From: an uncultured Duncaniella sp.
GTDB lineage: Bacteria > Bacteroidota > Bacteroidia > Bacteroidales > Muribaculaceae
Direction of reading: 5' to 3'
Assembly: GCF_910577345.1 (NCBI RefSeq)
Contig: NZ_CAJTMT010000012.1
Coordinates: forward strand, 1-64,000
DNA: 64,000 nucleotides
The position numbers and the translations under genes are program-made. This document shows, in pieces, positions 48,619-57,239 of the stretch. The notes under the pieces are model-generated. The model had not been told where the DNA came from. It did not search any database and worked only from the letters and a program-made list of their open reading frames with translations. Position 1 is the stretch's first letter. The number at the start of each line of letters is the position of its first letter.

Positions 48619-51030
48619 CTATTCCGCAAGAGCTATCGCGAAAACTTCGTCGATGGTGGAGACGTAGTGGAACGTAAGGCCTGCGATATAGACCGGCTTG
48701 ATGTCCTCGATGTTCTTGCGGTTGTCGCTGCAGAGGATGATGTCGGTGATTCCGGCGCGCTTGGCTGCGAGTATCTTCTCCTTGATGCCACCGACGGGGA
48801 GAACCTTCCCACGGAGGGTGATTTCGCCGGTCATGGCAAGGCGGGGCTTCACGGGACGTCCGGTCAGAGCTGAAAGGATGGAAGTGCACATGGTGATACC
48901 TGCCGAGGGACCATCCTTGGGAATGGCACCTTCAGGGACATGGATGTGGAGCTGACGGTTGTCGAAACTTTCGGGATCCATACCGTAGCGCGAGGCACGG
49001 GCCTTGACCACCTGTGTGGCTATGACCGCGGATTCTTTCATGACATCACCAAGGTTGCCGGTGATGGTGAGCTTCTCCCCTTTTCCGTGGGTGAAAGAGG
49101 ATTCTATGAAGAGGATTTCGCCACCGACAGCCGTCCATGCGAGACCGGTCGCAACGCCCGGGGTATCCGACACCTCGTAGCGCTCCGGAGTGTAGGTCTC
49201 TACACCGAGGTAGCGGCGCAGATCCTCCGGTTCGACATGAAGACGATAGGCCTCACCGCGCATCTTGCCGAGCACAATCTTGCGGACAACTTTCGCGAGT
49301 TCCTTTTCGAGCAGACGGACTCCGCTCTCGGAGGTGTAGCTCTCGATGATTTTTGTGAGGGCTGCGTCGGAGAATGTAATCTCATCCTTTCCGAAACCGT
49401 TTTCGGCGGCGAGACGGGGAACAAGGTGTCTTCTTGCAATCTCCATCTTCTCCTCTGGTAGATAGCCGGAGATGTCTATAATCTCCATGCGGTCGAGGAG
49501 CGGACGGGGGATGGTGGAGAGGGTGTTGGCTGTGGCGATGAAGAGGACGTGCGAGAGGTCATAGTCCACATCGACGTAGTTGTCGTGGAAATGGCTGTTC
49601 TGCTCCGGGTCGAGGACTTCGAGCAGAGCCGACGAGGGATCACCCTTGAAGTCACTTCCGGTCTTGTCAATCTCATCGAGAAGAAGGACCGGATTGGAGG
49701 TGGCTGCGCGGCGGATGGCATCAATGATGCGTCCGGGCATGGCTCCGATGTAGGTGCGGCGGTGACCGCGGATCTCTGCTTCATCATGGAGACCGCCGAG
49801 CGATACGCGCTGATAGGCCCTGCCGAGTGCTTTGGCTATCGACTGACCGAGGGAGGTCTTGCCCACGCCTGGTGCTCCGACAAGGCAGATGATGGGCGAA
49901 CGACCATCGGGGGTGTTCATCATGACGGCAAGCTGTTCAAGGATGCGTTCCTTGACCTTCTCGAGTCCGTAGTGATCCTCGTCGAGAATACGTTCGGCCG
50001 ACTGGAAATCTGCGTCGAGATGGCTGTATTTTCCCCACGGGAGATCGGTGAGGAGCTGAAGGTAGCTATATTGCACGGAGTAGTCAGGGCTCTGGGGATT
50101 GAGGCGGCGGAGCTTTTCAAGTTCCTTGGCGAAAGTGCGCTTGACATTTTCAGGGAGGTCAAGCCCGGCAGCTTTCTCTTCGAGCGCACTGCAATCGTCA
50201 TCATCACCGTAGAGCTGCTCGCGCAACACTTCAAACTGATGCTGGAGGAAGGCGTTGCGCTGCTGCTCGTCGATGTTGCGGCGAGCCTTGCGGTGAACCT
50301 CCGCGCGGATTTCGGCCATCTCCTCGCTGTGGGCAAGATGGCTGAGGAGGAGCTGAGCGCGGTCCTTCATACGGTTCTTGCGCAGTAGCTCAATCTTCAC
50401 GTCGGCGGGGAAGGGCGAATGGGTGGCGATGATGTTGATGAGCAACTGGGGGCCGGGGATGTTCTCGATATTGAAGGCGAGATCGCTCATCTTGTCGTTG
50501 CCGGCATGGAGGATGTTGAGCGTCGTCTGACGGATGTCATCGACGAGGGCTATGAATTCCTTGTCGCTCTGGCGCGAGGTGGAGTCATGGATAGGCTTGA
50601 CCTCGGCTGAGAGGGCGCCGGGGATTGCGGCGCCCCGTCCCTCACCTGTAATGCGCACCTTGCCGCGAGCCGAAAGGATGGCGGTGTGGGTGCCGTCGGG
50701 GAGGTCGAAGGTCTTGAGGACGTCGGCAACCACGCCGAGGTCATAGAGGTCGGCGAGCGTGGGGCTCTCGGTCGACGGATCACGCTGGCAGAAGATGCCG
50801 ACGGGGATATGGCCCGAGGAGGCCGCTGCGGCTGTGGCGACGGAGCTTTCCCGGGCAAGGGTGATGGGGAATGTGACCCCGGGGAAGAGGACGAGGTCGC
50901 GCATGGCGATGATGGGGAGATCCGTAAGGTCGGGCTCGGGACGCTCGGCGGGAAGGCCGATGTCAATCTGTCCGACCGACACGATTTTCGTATTGTTGCT
51001 GTTGCTGCTGTTGTTGTTGTCTTCTTTCAT
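48619..51030 (-). CDS. lon: ATP-dependent protease Lon
   Basis: The 803-residue cytoplasmic protease starts at the ATG at 51030 (MKEDNNNSSNSNN); the longer frame to 51153 is non-conserved and reaches the promoter region. Domains in order: LON substrate-binding domain (IIAMRDLVLFPGVTFP), a coiled-coil region, the AAA module with Walker A GAPGVGKTSLGQ, and the protease domain with catalytic Ser in DGPSAGITM and Lys in GIKEKILAAKRAG. A short Asn/Ser run at the N terminus is encoded by a trinucleotide repeat. Lon degrades misfolded and regulatory proteins. Confidence 0.97.
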   Translation of the reverse strand: MKEDNNNSSNSNNTKIVSVGQIDIGLPAERPEPDLTDLPIIAMRDLVLFPGVTFPITLARESSVATAAAASSGHIPVGIFCQRDPSTESPTLADLYDLGVVADVLKTFDLPDGTHTAILSARGKVRITGEGRGAAIPGALSAEVKPIHDSTSRQSDKEFIALVDDIRQTTLNILHAGNDKMSDLAFNIENIPGPQLLINIIATHSPFPADVKIELLRKNRMKDRAQLLLSHLAHSEEMAEIRAEVHRKARRNIDEQQRNAFLQHQFEVLREQLYGDDDDCSALEEKAAGLDLPENVKRTFAKELEKLRRLNPQSPDYSVQYSYLQLLTDLPWGKYSHLDADFQSAERILDEDHYGLEKVKERILEQLAVMMNTPDGRSPIICLVGAPGVGKTSLGQSIAKALGRAYQRVSLGGLHDEAEIRGHRRTYIGAMPGRIIDAIRRAATSNPVLLLDEIDKTGSDFKGDPSSALLEVLDPEQNSHFHDNYVDVDYDLSHVLFIATANTLSTIPRPLLDRMEIIDISGYLPEEKMEIARRHLVPRLAAENGFGKDEITFSDAALTKIIESYTSESGVRLLEKELAKVVRKIVLGKMRGEAYRLHVEPEDLRRYLGVETYTPERYEVSDTPGVATGLAWTAVGGEILFIESSFTHGKGEKLTITGNLGDVMKESAVIATQVVKARASRYGMDPESFDNRQLHIHVPEGAIPKDGPSAGITMCTSILSALTGRPVKPRLAMTGEITLRGKVLPVGGIKEKILAAKRAGITDIILCSDNRKNIEDIKPVYIAGLTFHYVSTIDEVFAIALAE

Positions 51031-51163
51031 CTTCTTCTGTGCGTATGAGAGTGAGCGTACGTATGGTGGGGAAACGCGCGGAGCCTGCGGCTGCACGTCT
51101 CTCCAACCTTTTCCAATGCCGCTGCCGGAACCCTCCGGGACCTGCGGCGGCAAAACGCGACCC

Positions 51164-51171
51164 CAAAGTTA
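51164..51171 (-). promoter_or_regulatory. -7 box of lon
   Basis: Reads TAACTTTG on the minus strand. The leader to the ATG at 51030 would be about 130 bases and contains GC-rich inverted repeats around 51110-51150. No clear -33 TTTG is seen. Confidence 0.55.
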
Positions 51172-51451
51172 GTGATTTTTCCCCAATCCGTCCCAATCGG
51201 TTCCCACCTATTTTATATACTCCCCAAATCCACGCCACATCCGGATATATATCGAAAACGGAAAGTAAGCCTTAACACTTTTTAACTTAATTACATTTTA
51301 ACGCCTTTCCCACCCGCTGCCCTAACAAAATGCAAGCCTCCAAGGGTTGATAATGTCAATTTTTCGCTACTACCCTCTCATGGTTCCTACATGTCGCAAA
51401 GTTGTGTTTTAAAGCAGACAATCACCATTAGGTTTTTTCAAAATTAAAGTA

Positions 51452-51655
51452 TAACTTTGCATCAACATCGAAGGGGCGCAATGCTCAAAAACATTAAAGG
51501 TAAAACAATCCGGCTCCCCGTCAATGTTACAGACAGACAAACTCTCAACCACAAATCAAGAGACATTTGCATTATTAGACATTTATAAATCCACTGACGT
51601 TAAGTACTATGTGTAAGCAGCGAAGGATGACCGTGAGGCCACCCTTCGTTTTTTA
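51452..51655 (+). ncRNA. Candidate small RNA with own promoter and terminator
   Basis: A -7 box TAACTTTG (51452-51459) is followed about 190 bases later by a terminator hairpin (CGAAGG 51622-51627 with CCTTCG 51644-51649) and TTTTTT (51650-51655). Only minus-strand genes follow, so the transcript would be free-standing. Its expected 5' end carries CGAAGGGG (51469-51476), which can also pair with the terminator's CCCTTCG, closing the molecule. A 35-codon frame from 51481 (MLKNIKGKTIRLPV) exists but is not convincing. Confidence 0.5.
51622..51655 (+). terminator. Intrinsic terminator of the candidate small RNA
   Basis: CGAAGG and CCTTCG form a stem extended by TG/CA, followed by six T. No other plus-strand gene ends nearby. 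Confidence 0.75.
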
Positions 51656-51694
51656 TTGTCAAATCCCGGAGGGGCGCCTGACGCCCCCCGGGAT

Positions 51695-53158
51695 TCAATA
51701 TTTCCACCACTCCGGCTCATCCTCTGTCCACGGTTCCTTCCAGAATCCATCGGGAATAGGAAGGATGACAGGGACATCTCCCCATCCCGGAGCGGAGCGA
51801 TAAGCCTCGACAGTTCCTGCGGGGACATAGAGCGAGTCAATCCGTGTGCTTCTTGCCGGTATCCACGCCGGAGGAGTATCCTGCTCCAGATACAGGTTCT
51901 TCACCTTAAGTCCATTCAAGGCATTTGAAGTGGCCTCCATACATACCGGAAACAACAATGACTCAATTACGCTCCCGTTTGTAAAGAATGCCCGGTCGCC
52001 AAGTTTCCTCATATCAGACAGCTTATGGATATAGATTTCACAAAGGTTTCTGCACCCGGCAAAGGCATTGTCGCCTATTTCATCCACCGTCAGCGGAATA
52101 AAAATCCGTTTCAACCCGACACATCCCTCAAACGCGCGCCTGCCTATATTCCTCAAATATTTTGGCAACCGGCATTCGACCAGCCTGTCAATGTCTCTGA
52201 ACATACCATCCGGCATTATATCATCATAAAGAATCCGCATTCCCTCTACGAGCGTCAAAGGCGTGTAGTAATAGTACGGTGAAGGCGCACACCCCTTGAA
52301 GCTGGCTTTCGACAAGTCAATCGAGATGGAATCGGAACCCCTCTGGTGGAGAAAGTCAAAAATAGGCCCCATATCGTAATCATCCAAATCTCCACGGTAT
52401 TCCAGATGTTTTATACGTCCGATATTTGCAGCATCCTCTCCGAGCAAAACGCTGAGTTTTCCGCTACAGCCCAAATTAACAACGACAACCGTATCGCCAA
52501 ACTGCATCGGATCCTGAATCAATGGCAAATCGATAGACCCCTCGATGGGAGTCGGATTGTTGGCCGATATTCGCAAAGGCAATATGCGTCCGAAGCCGCC
52601 ACTGTTGTCTTCAGCCTCAATCACAACTTCATAATTGCCATCCTCATCCTTTTCGCAGGAAACAACCTCCGCCCATTCAAAATTAGGCAGCGTCACACTT
52701 GGTTTACCCTTGGCCCACATTCTGAACGAGACCCTTCCACCGCTATTTTTCACTCTGAGCGGTTTCCGATCCACAATGAGACCTCCGTAGCAGTCCTGGG
52801 TCACCCTTATCTCCTTGATTTCACGCCCTGCAGTAATCGTGACCACTCCCGTACGGATCTTACTGCTGCGGTTCGGTTCGACCATGACGGCAAATTCTCC
52901 ATACCCTGCCGACACTTTACTCTTGACCTCCATCCACTTCTCACCCGCATCAACCGACATCTCAGAAGAAACCATCGGTTGTATGCCACCCTTACAGGTA
53001 AAAGCCGTTGCCCATCCCCCTTCTTCCCAATCAAAATTGATTCCGGTCTCGCACACATCCTCCTGCCCCACTGCAAATCTTATCGAAGAAGAATCATCAT
53101 CCTCCTTGCAGGAAGCAAACAACAACGCGACCAATACAAGCCAAAGACAATTTTTCAT
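51695..53158 (-). CDS. BACON and leucine-rich-repeat surface lipoprotein, copy 1
   Basis: The 487-residue protein has a lipoprotein signal (VLVALLFASC). Two or three BACON-like Ig domains cover about 20-250 (KIRTGVVTITAGREIKEIRVTQD is a typical closing strand). A BspA-type LRR_5 segment covers about 330-430 (NIGRRAFEGCVGLKRIFIPLTVDEIGDNAFAGCRNL). The end LYVPAGTVEAYRSAPGWGD is characteristic of BspA repeats. It is probably a surface binding protein of unknown ligand. It lies 34 bases after its paralogue at 53193-54635 and forms an operon with it. Confidence 0.87.
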   Translation of the reverse strand: MKNCLWLVLVALLFASCKEDDDSSSIRFAVGQEDVCETGINFDWEEGGWATAFTCKGGIQPMVSSEMSVDAGEKWMEVKSKVSAGYGEFAVMVEPNRSSKIRTGVVTITAGREIKEIRVTQDCYGGLIVDRKPLRVKNSGGRVSFRMWAKGKPSVTLPNFEWAEVVSCEKDEDGNYEVVIEAEDNSGGFGRILPLRISANNPTPIEGSIDLPLIQDPMQFGDTVVVVNLGCSGKLSVLLGEDAANIGRIKHLEYRGDLDDYDMGPIFDFLHQRGSDSISIDLSKASFKGCAPSPYYYYTPLTLVEGMRILYDDIMPDGMFRDIDRLVECRLPKYLRNIGRRAFEGCVGLKRIFIPLTVDEIGDNAFAGCRNLCEIYIHKLSDMRKLGDRAFFTNGSVIESLLFPVCMEATSNALNGLKVKNLYLEQDTPPAWIPARSTRIDSLYVPAGTVEAYRSAPGWGDVPVILPIPDGFWKEPWTEDEPEWWKY

Positions 53159-53192
53159 AATAGTTTCAGATATTTATTAGTTTTAACATGAG

Positions 53193-54635
53193 TTACATCT
53201 CATAAGTATCAGGATCCCATTCCACAATGTTTTTGGATGGATAACACTTCTGATATCTTTCCCTACAACCATAAGGGACATAAAGCGTCCTTACCTTATT
53301 CAATCCCGTCACCGGCGGCTCATCCCAACACACATAAAGATTCTGTACTATGCCCAAACTGCCGGATTCAAGGCTGCAAGTCTCAGGTAAATACATAGTG
53401 TCTATATTGGTCCACAAAAACGCTCCATCCGAAATTTCATTCAGACAGGAATTCTTTCCGATGGCCACTGTCTTTAGTCTATTACAACCGGAAAAAGCCC
53501 TTCCTTCGATAACGGAAAGCGCGTTTGGCACCTGCACTCTTGAAAGACACCGACACTCCTCGAATGCGCTCAGCCCGACACACTCGGTATTGCCCGGCAG
53601 AATAATTTCACCGAGAGCAGTAGAACCGTAAAATAGCCTTGGAGTCACTCGCTCATCCTGCCATCCCTCGGGCCTCACCTTTTCAAGCACTCCTGAAGAA
53701 GCCCCGAATTTAGCATAATAATTATCAACATATTTGATTGCAAGATGAGCAGCCCCTAAATCAAGCTTGACATTCCCCTCTGCAACATTTTCTTTATTCA
53801 CGCACCATGCCAGCATGGCCATATCAAGCATATTAAGGATGCCTTCAATCTTAAGTGTGGATATTCTTCCGAAGTTTTCCCTGTCAAACCCAAGCATACC
53901 CCATAATTGTCCCATTCGGGTAGTTTTCACAACTACCTCATCATCGAATGGAGCTGGATCCTGCTGTATGGGCAACTTCTTCACCTCTTCCGAAATGGCC
54001 TCAAGCCTCAAACCTGCGATTCGTCCCAAACCCACATTTTTAGCCACACGGAGTTTAATCTCATAGCTGATTCCGTCATCAAGCTTTGAAAATGACTCCA
54101 TTTCACACCACGGAGTCTCATCCTCACTGACAAGCGATGCCGAAAGCTCCACATCGGATTGACATTTTACGGTAAGTATACCCGAAAAATCGAAAGGAAC
54201 AGTTCCACCACGCTTTTCATACAGATCGGCAACCGATTGTGTCACCAATATACCCTCTTCACCCCTCTGCACCACTTTCAGTCGTTTAGTTTGCTTATTG
54301 ATGGTGACAATCACCTCTGCTTCACGCTTCACCACACTATTATTGGGCGAGATAATCAAATGAAGTATGGATGTTGTTGCAGTTACATGCGAAAAATATG
54401 CAGCCACAAATCGTTCCTTACATTCAGCAGGATAATCTACAACCACATTGAAATCACACTCCTCCACATGTCCAAACAAAAGCTCGGAATGAACCTTTTT
54501 AGGATGAAGATTGCCAAGATCCCGCTCTATAATCTTAGCGGAAGCCGCATCCCACCAAAAAGAATCCGGTTCATCAGAATGACACGAAATCATCAACAAT
54601 GAAAACACCAAAATCAGGAACTTCGAATTTAACAT
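53193..54635 (-). CDS. BACON and leucine-rich-repeat surface lipoprotein, copy 2
   Basis: The 480-residue protein starts at the ATG at 54635 (MLNSKFLILVFSLLMISC, lipoprotein signal); the frame further upstream lacks signal features. It has BACON-like domains (TINKQTKRLKVVQRGEEG) and an LRR_5 segment (CVGLSAFEECRCLSRVQVPNALSVIEGRAFSGCNRLKTV). It ends VRTLYVPYGCRERYQKCYP. It shares architecture with its downstream neighbour but is clearly diverged, so it is an old tandem duplication. Function unknown; a surface ligand-binding role is inferred from architecture. Confidence 0.85.
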   Translation of the reverse strand: MLNSKFLILVFSLLMISCHSDEPDSFWWDAASAKIIERDLGNLHPKKVHSELLFGHVEECDFNVVVDYPAECKERFVAAYFSHVTATTSILHLIISPNNSVVKREAEVIVTINKQTKRLKVVQRGEEGILVTQSVADLYEKRGGTVPFDFSGILTVKCQSDVELSASLVSEDETPWCEMESFSKLDDGISYEIKLRVAKNVGLGRIAGLRLEAISEEVKKLPIQQDPAPFDDEVVVKTTRMGQLWGMLGFDRENFGRISTLKIEGILNMLDMAMLAWCVNKENVAEGNVKLDLGAAHLAIKYVDNYYAKFGASSGVLEKVRPEGWQDERVTPRLFYGSTALGEIILPGNTECVGLSAFEECRCLSRVQVPNALSVIEGRAFSGCNRLKTVAIGKNSCLNEISDGAFLWTNIDTMYLPETCSLESGSLGIVQNLYVCWDEPPVTGLNKVRTLYVPYGCRERYQKCYPSKNIVEWDPDTYEM

Positions 54636-54852
54636 ATCACAACGTTTAATATATCCTACAAGATTATAGGCAGCATTTATAGAGAGATTCATGCAATCTT
54701 TCCATAAATACCATCCATATATACAACTTCTATAATGCGATAATATTATAATCCAATTTTGCCAATGCAAGCATAGAGTAAATTTCTTTTTTCATTTGTG
54801 GTATTATTGGTTTTTACAAGTTTATTTTCTTAATGGATAGTTCATGGAATGA

Positions 54853-55233
54853 CTAAAACTGCAAGACTCCTTTGAACATACTTCCGGAATCTGTGATGCA
54901 CACAATCTGTACTTCCCCATGCAGTTCAGGAATTTCAACCTCCGGGTTCACTTTGTTAACAAATCCGACCCATACAGGAAACATTTCATTCCCTAATATG
55001 ATATTGACAGCATCCACATTCGGTGGAAATTTAAAGCTTAGATAGCCGCTTGAATACTCACACACGATGCTGTACTTTGCAGGGGATGATGGTCTTTTAC
55101 TTGGTACATCCTGCTGCAATCTCACAACATTATCACAAGTCTTAACACCATTGTTTTCGGCTCCAGCTTTTATCTGATGCGGGCATAAAGCTACACCGAA
55201 CATAAAAGAAATAGTCAAAATAATTTTATTCAT
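54853..55233 (-). CDS. DUF3244-like secreted protein
   Basis: The 126-residue protein starts at the ATG at 55233 with a signal peptide (MNKIILTISFMFGVALCP). The mature part has a small beta-sandwich pattern (YSSGYLSFKFPPNVDAVNI, PVWVGFVNKVNPEVEIPEL, QIVCITDSGSMFKGVLQF), as in Bacteroides DUF3244 proteins. It is a probable periplasmic protein of unknown function. It stands between the lipoprotein pair and the TPR membrane protein, on the same strand. Confidence 0.65.
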   Translation of the reverse strand: MNKIILTISFMFGVALCPHQIKAGAENNGVKTCDNVVRLQQDVPSKRPSSPAKYSIVCEYSSGYLSFKFPPNVDAVNIILGNEMFPVWVGFVNKVNPEVEIPELHGEVQIVCITDSGSMFKGVLQF

Positions 55234-55352
55234 GTTACTATTTAATTGGTTTTGAATCTTCGACAAATTTAGGACAAAACATTCATAACTACCAAATCGC
55301 CGAATATTTATTTTTCTGGTCTTCATCTTCGTAACTCGCTATTTATAAAGCA

Positions 55353-55394
55353 ATTGCGTGGCCACCAAAAAGCTTTTTTTGGTGGCCACGCAAT
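55353..55394 (-). terminator. Long hairpin after the TPR membrane protein gene
   Basis: ATTGCGTGGCCACCAAAAA (55353-55371) pairs with TTTTTGGTGGCCACGCAAT (55376-55394), a 19-base-pair stem. It lies about 75 bases past the stop of the TPR gene. It has no long uridine run after the stem, but its stability makes termination likely. Confidence 0.8.
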
Positions 55395-55470
55395 CCTGCA
55401 TAGAATCAGCTGAAAATCAATTAATAGCTGTCACTATGCTTTATACAAATGACAAGAACTAAAGACTAAA

Positions 55471-57123
55471 TTATTCAAAATATTTTAAATATTTTCTTTG
55501 CTTAAATTTGCTCAATCGTTTAATCCTATCCTTCATCCTTCGTTTTCTTTCGTAAATAACCTCTACTTTCTCTTCCTTAAGGAAAAACATAATCGTACTT
55601 GACGAAAATCCCAAAACCGAAAAAAGATAGACATTATAATCAACCTCTTTCAAAGAAGGGAATTCAGACCTTAAATCCCGCATCACATTATCGTAATACT
55701 GATTCACCAGTGATTCAAAATGTCCTACACCACTGGATTTGCTCATTATTTCAGTTCTGAAATCCTTCATTGCCTTATCAATCCGCCTGTAAATTAAAGC
55801 AGAATTATCCTGATCTCTATATGTTTTACAAAGCGTCTCAACTATCTCAATCCTTTTATCTAACAATAACCGCACAGTATTCTGAGCTTCGACACATTCT
55901 GTTTTTTTCATTGATAACACTTCTCTTAGATTTTTAGCCAACAGATAATTTTGACGCATCTTACCTTTGTAAATTCTATAATATCTTATTATAAAATAAA
56001 GTATTACAGATAAAATAATCATAAAACCTATGAATATTCCCACAGATAACATACGCGCATTTTTCAACTCCATAGCATTAGCATATTTAGACAAATCGTA
56101 ATATTTTGCTAATGAAGTAGCCAATCCCAAATTTACTCGCCCCATAAATGAGGAGTTATCCTCAGCATTCATTTTTTCTAAATTTACAAATGCGGAATCA
56201 ATCATTCCTGCTTTTTTATAAACTTCGTATCTCAACCAATAATCATATTTATTACTTTTTTCCATGTGTTTAAACAAGTCCATACCTTTTTTTGCCATAC
56301 CTATCCTACTATATGCTACACCTAAATATATAGAGTCTTTTAAGGTCGCGTTTCCGGAAGCAAATATCACATTATAAGCCTCAATAGCCTTATCATTTTC
56401 ATTTTCCGAGATATAAGACACAGCCATTGAGCGAATCGCCTCATTATAGAGGAATGTATCACCTGACACATGCGCGGAATCTGCAATTTCCTTCAACAAT
56501 TGTTGACTTCGTTCAATTTCACGGTTGTTGCATAACGAAATTGCCAAATCTAACATTGCATAGTGGATATAGGCATATTTATCAGTCCGCTTGAGATTTT
56601 CAAGCTCAATTTCAGAATAGCGCACTGCATCAGCAGCGTTATATGTACTGCGATACACATCCGCAATTCCTCTTGCCGACATTCCCATCCAGAATTTATC
56701 GTCGATTTCAGTCGCGAGATCATGTGCCTTGAACATGGCCACAAGACTTTCCGGATAATCCTCAGTCTGATACTTCACCCGTCCATTGAAATAGTTTGCA
56801 AGCATGAACCGGCGTGTATCTGACGAGTGGCGCGAATAGAACTCAACCGCCTCGCTTATTATGGAATCAGTCTCGGCAAGCGGCTCGTGATTCTTGTCAA
56901 GAGCCTGCGTCAACAGCACCGCATAAAGCGCACGGTCCGAAGCGCGGTTCATATCCTTCACCTCAATACCACGAAGCACCGCGAGTGCCGAATCAGGACG
57001 CTCATCCATAAATCTCTCCACATCCGCAAGGGTCTCCCCAACTTCCGATGGGCCACACGACGACACACAGAAGAGCGCCATTACACCAAAAACTAACCGT
57101 GAAATCAAACTTTTAAATCTCAT
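55471..57123 (-). CDS. TPR membrane lipoprotein with C-terminal HTH-like domain
   Basis: The 550-residue protein starts at the ATG at 57123 (MRFKSLISRLVFGVMALFCVSSC, lipoprotein-like signal). A TPR-like periplasmic region follows (about 30-350: PDSALAVLRGIEVKDMNRASDRALYA and similar helices), then one membrane helix (near 365-385, FIGFMIILSVILYFII). The cytoplasmic part has a coiled coil and a C-terminal LuxR/sigma-4-like helix-turn-helix candidate (LGFSSSTIMFFLKEEKVEVIYERKRRM). The architecture suggests a one-component membrane regulator that senses an envelope signal. Target genes are unknown; the neighbouring surface lipoproteins are candidates. Confidence 0.8.
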   Translation of the reverse strand: MRFKSLISRLVFGVMALFCVSSCGPSEVGETLADVERFMDERPDSALAVLRGIEVKDMNRASDRALYAVLLTQALDKNHEPLAETDSIISEAVEFYSRHSSDTRRFMLANYFNGRVKYQTEDYPESLVAMFKAHDLATEIDDKFWMGMSARGIADVYRSTYNAADAVRYSEIELENLKRTDKYAYIHYAMLDLAISLCNNREIERSQQLLKEIADSAHVSGDTFLYNEAIRSMAVSYISENENDKAIEAYNVIFASGNATLKDSIYLGVAYSRIGMAKKGMDLFKHMEKSNKYDYWLRYEVYKKAGMIDSAFVNLEKMNAEDNSSFMGRVNLGLATSLAKYYDLSKYANAMELKNARMLSVGIFIGFMIILSVILYFIIRYYRIYKGKMRQNYLLAKNLREVLSMKKTECVEAQNTVRLLLDKRIEIVETLCKTYRDQDNSALIYRRIDKAMKDFRTEIMSKSSGVGHFESLVNQYYDNVMRDLRSEFPSLKEVDYNVYLFSVLGFSSSTIMFFLKEEKVEVIYERKRRMKDRIKRLSKFKQRKYLKYFE

Positions 57124-57192
57124 ATTCACATTCCTAATCCTGAAAATCAAAACTCTTCTGAAACTTCTGCTCTTATGTCCGTCTGTATCGCC

Positions 57193-57239
57193 CTAAAAAC
57201 TAAAAACTTACAACTAAAAACCCACAACTAAAAACTACA
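57193..57239. repeat. Low-complexity repeat after cls (block 1)
   Basis: Near-direct repeats of AACTAAAAAC with short CACAACT or TTACAACT spacers lie just past the stop of cls on its 3' side. The same motif family fills 58875-58980 at the other side of cls. Confidence 0.7.

Larger units (their letters stand above)
51031..51694. other. Intergenic region between lon and a surface lipoprotein gene
   Basis: A 664-base stretch without a supported protein gene. It holds the lon leader and promoter (51031-51171), about 250 AT-rich bases without recognised signals, and a plus-strand promoter-to-terminator unit (51452-51655) described separately. Confidence 0.6.

Noticed and set aside
51481..51588. 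35-codon plus-strand gene in the small RNA
   Set aside because: Too short to judge, no domain or signal features; listed only as a possibility within the RNA entry.
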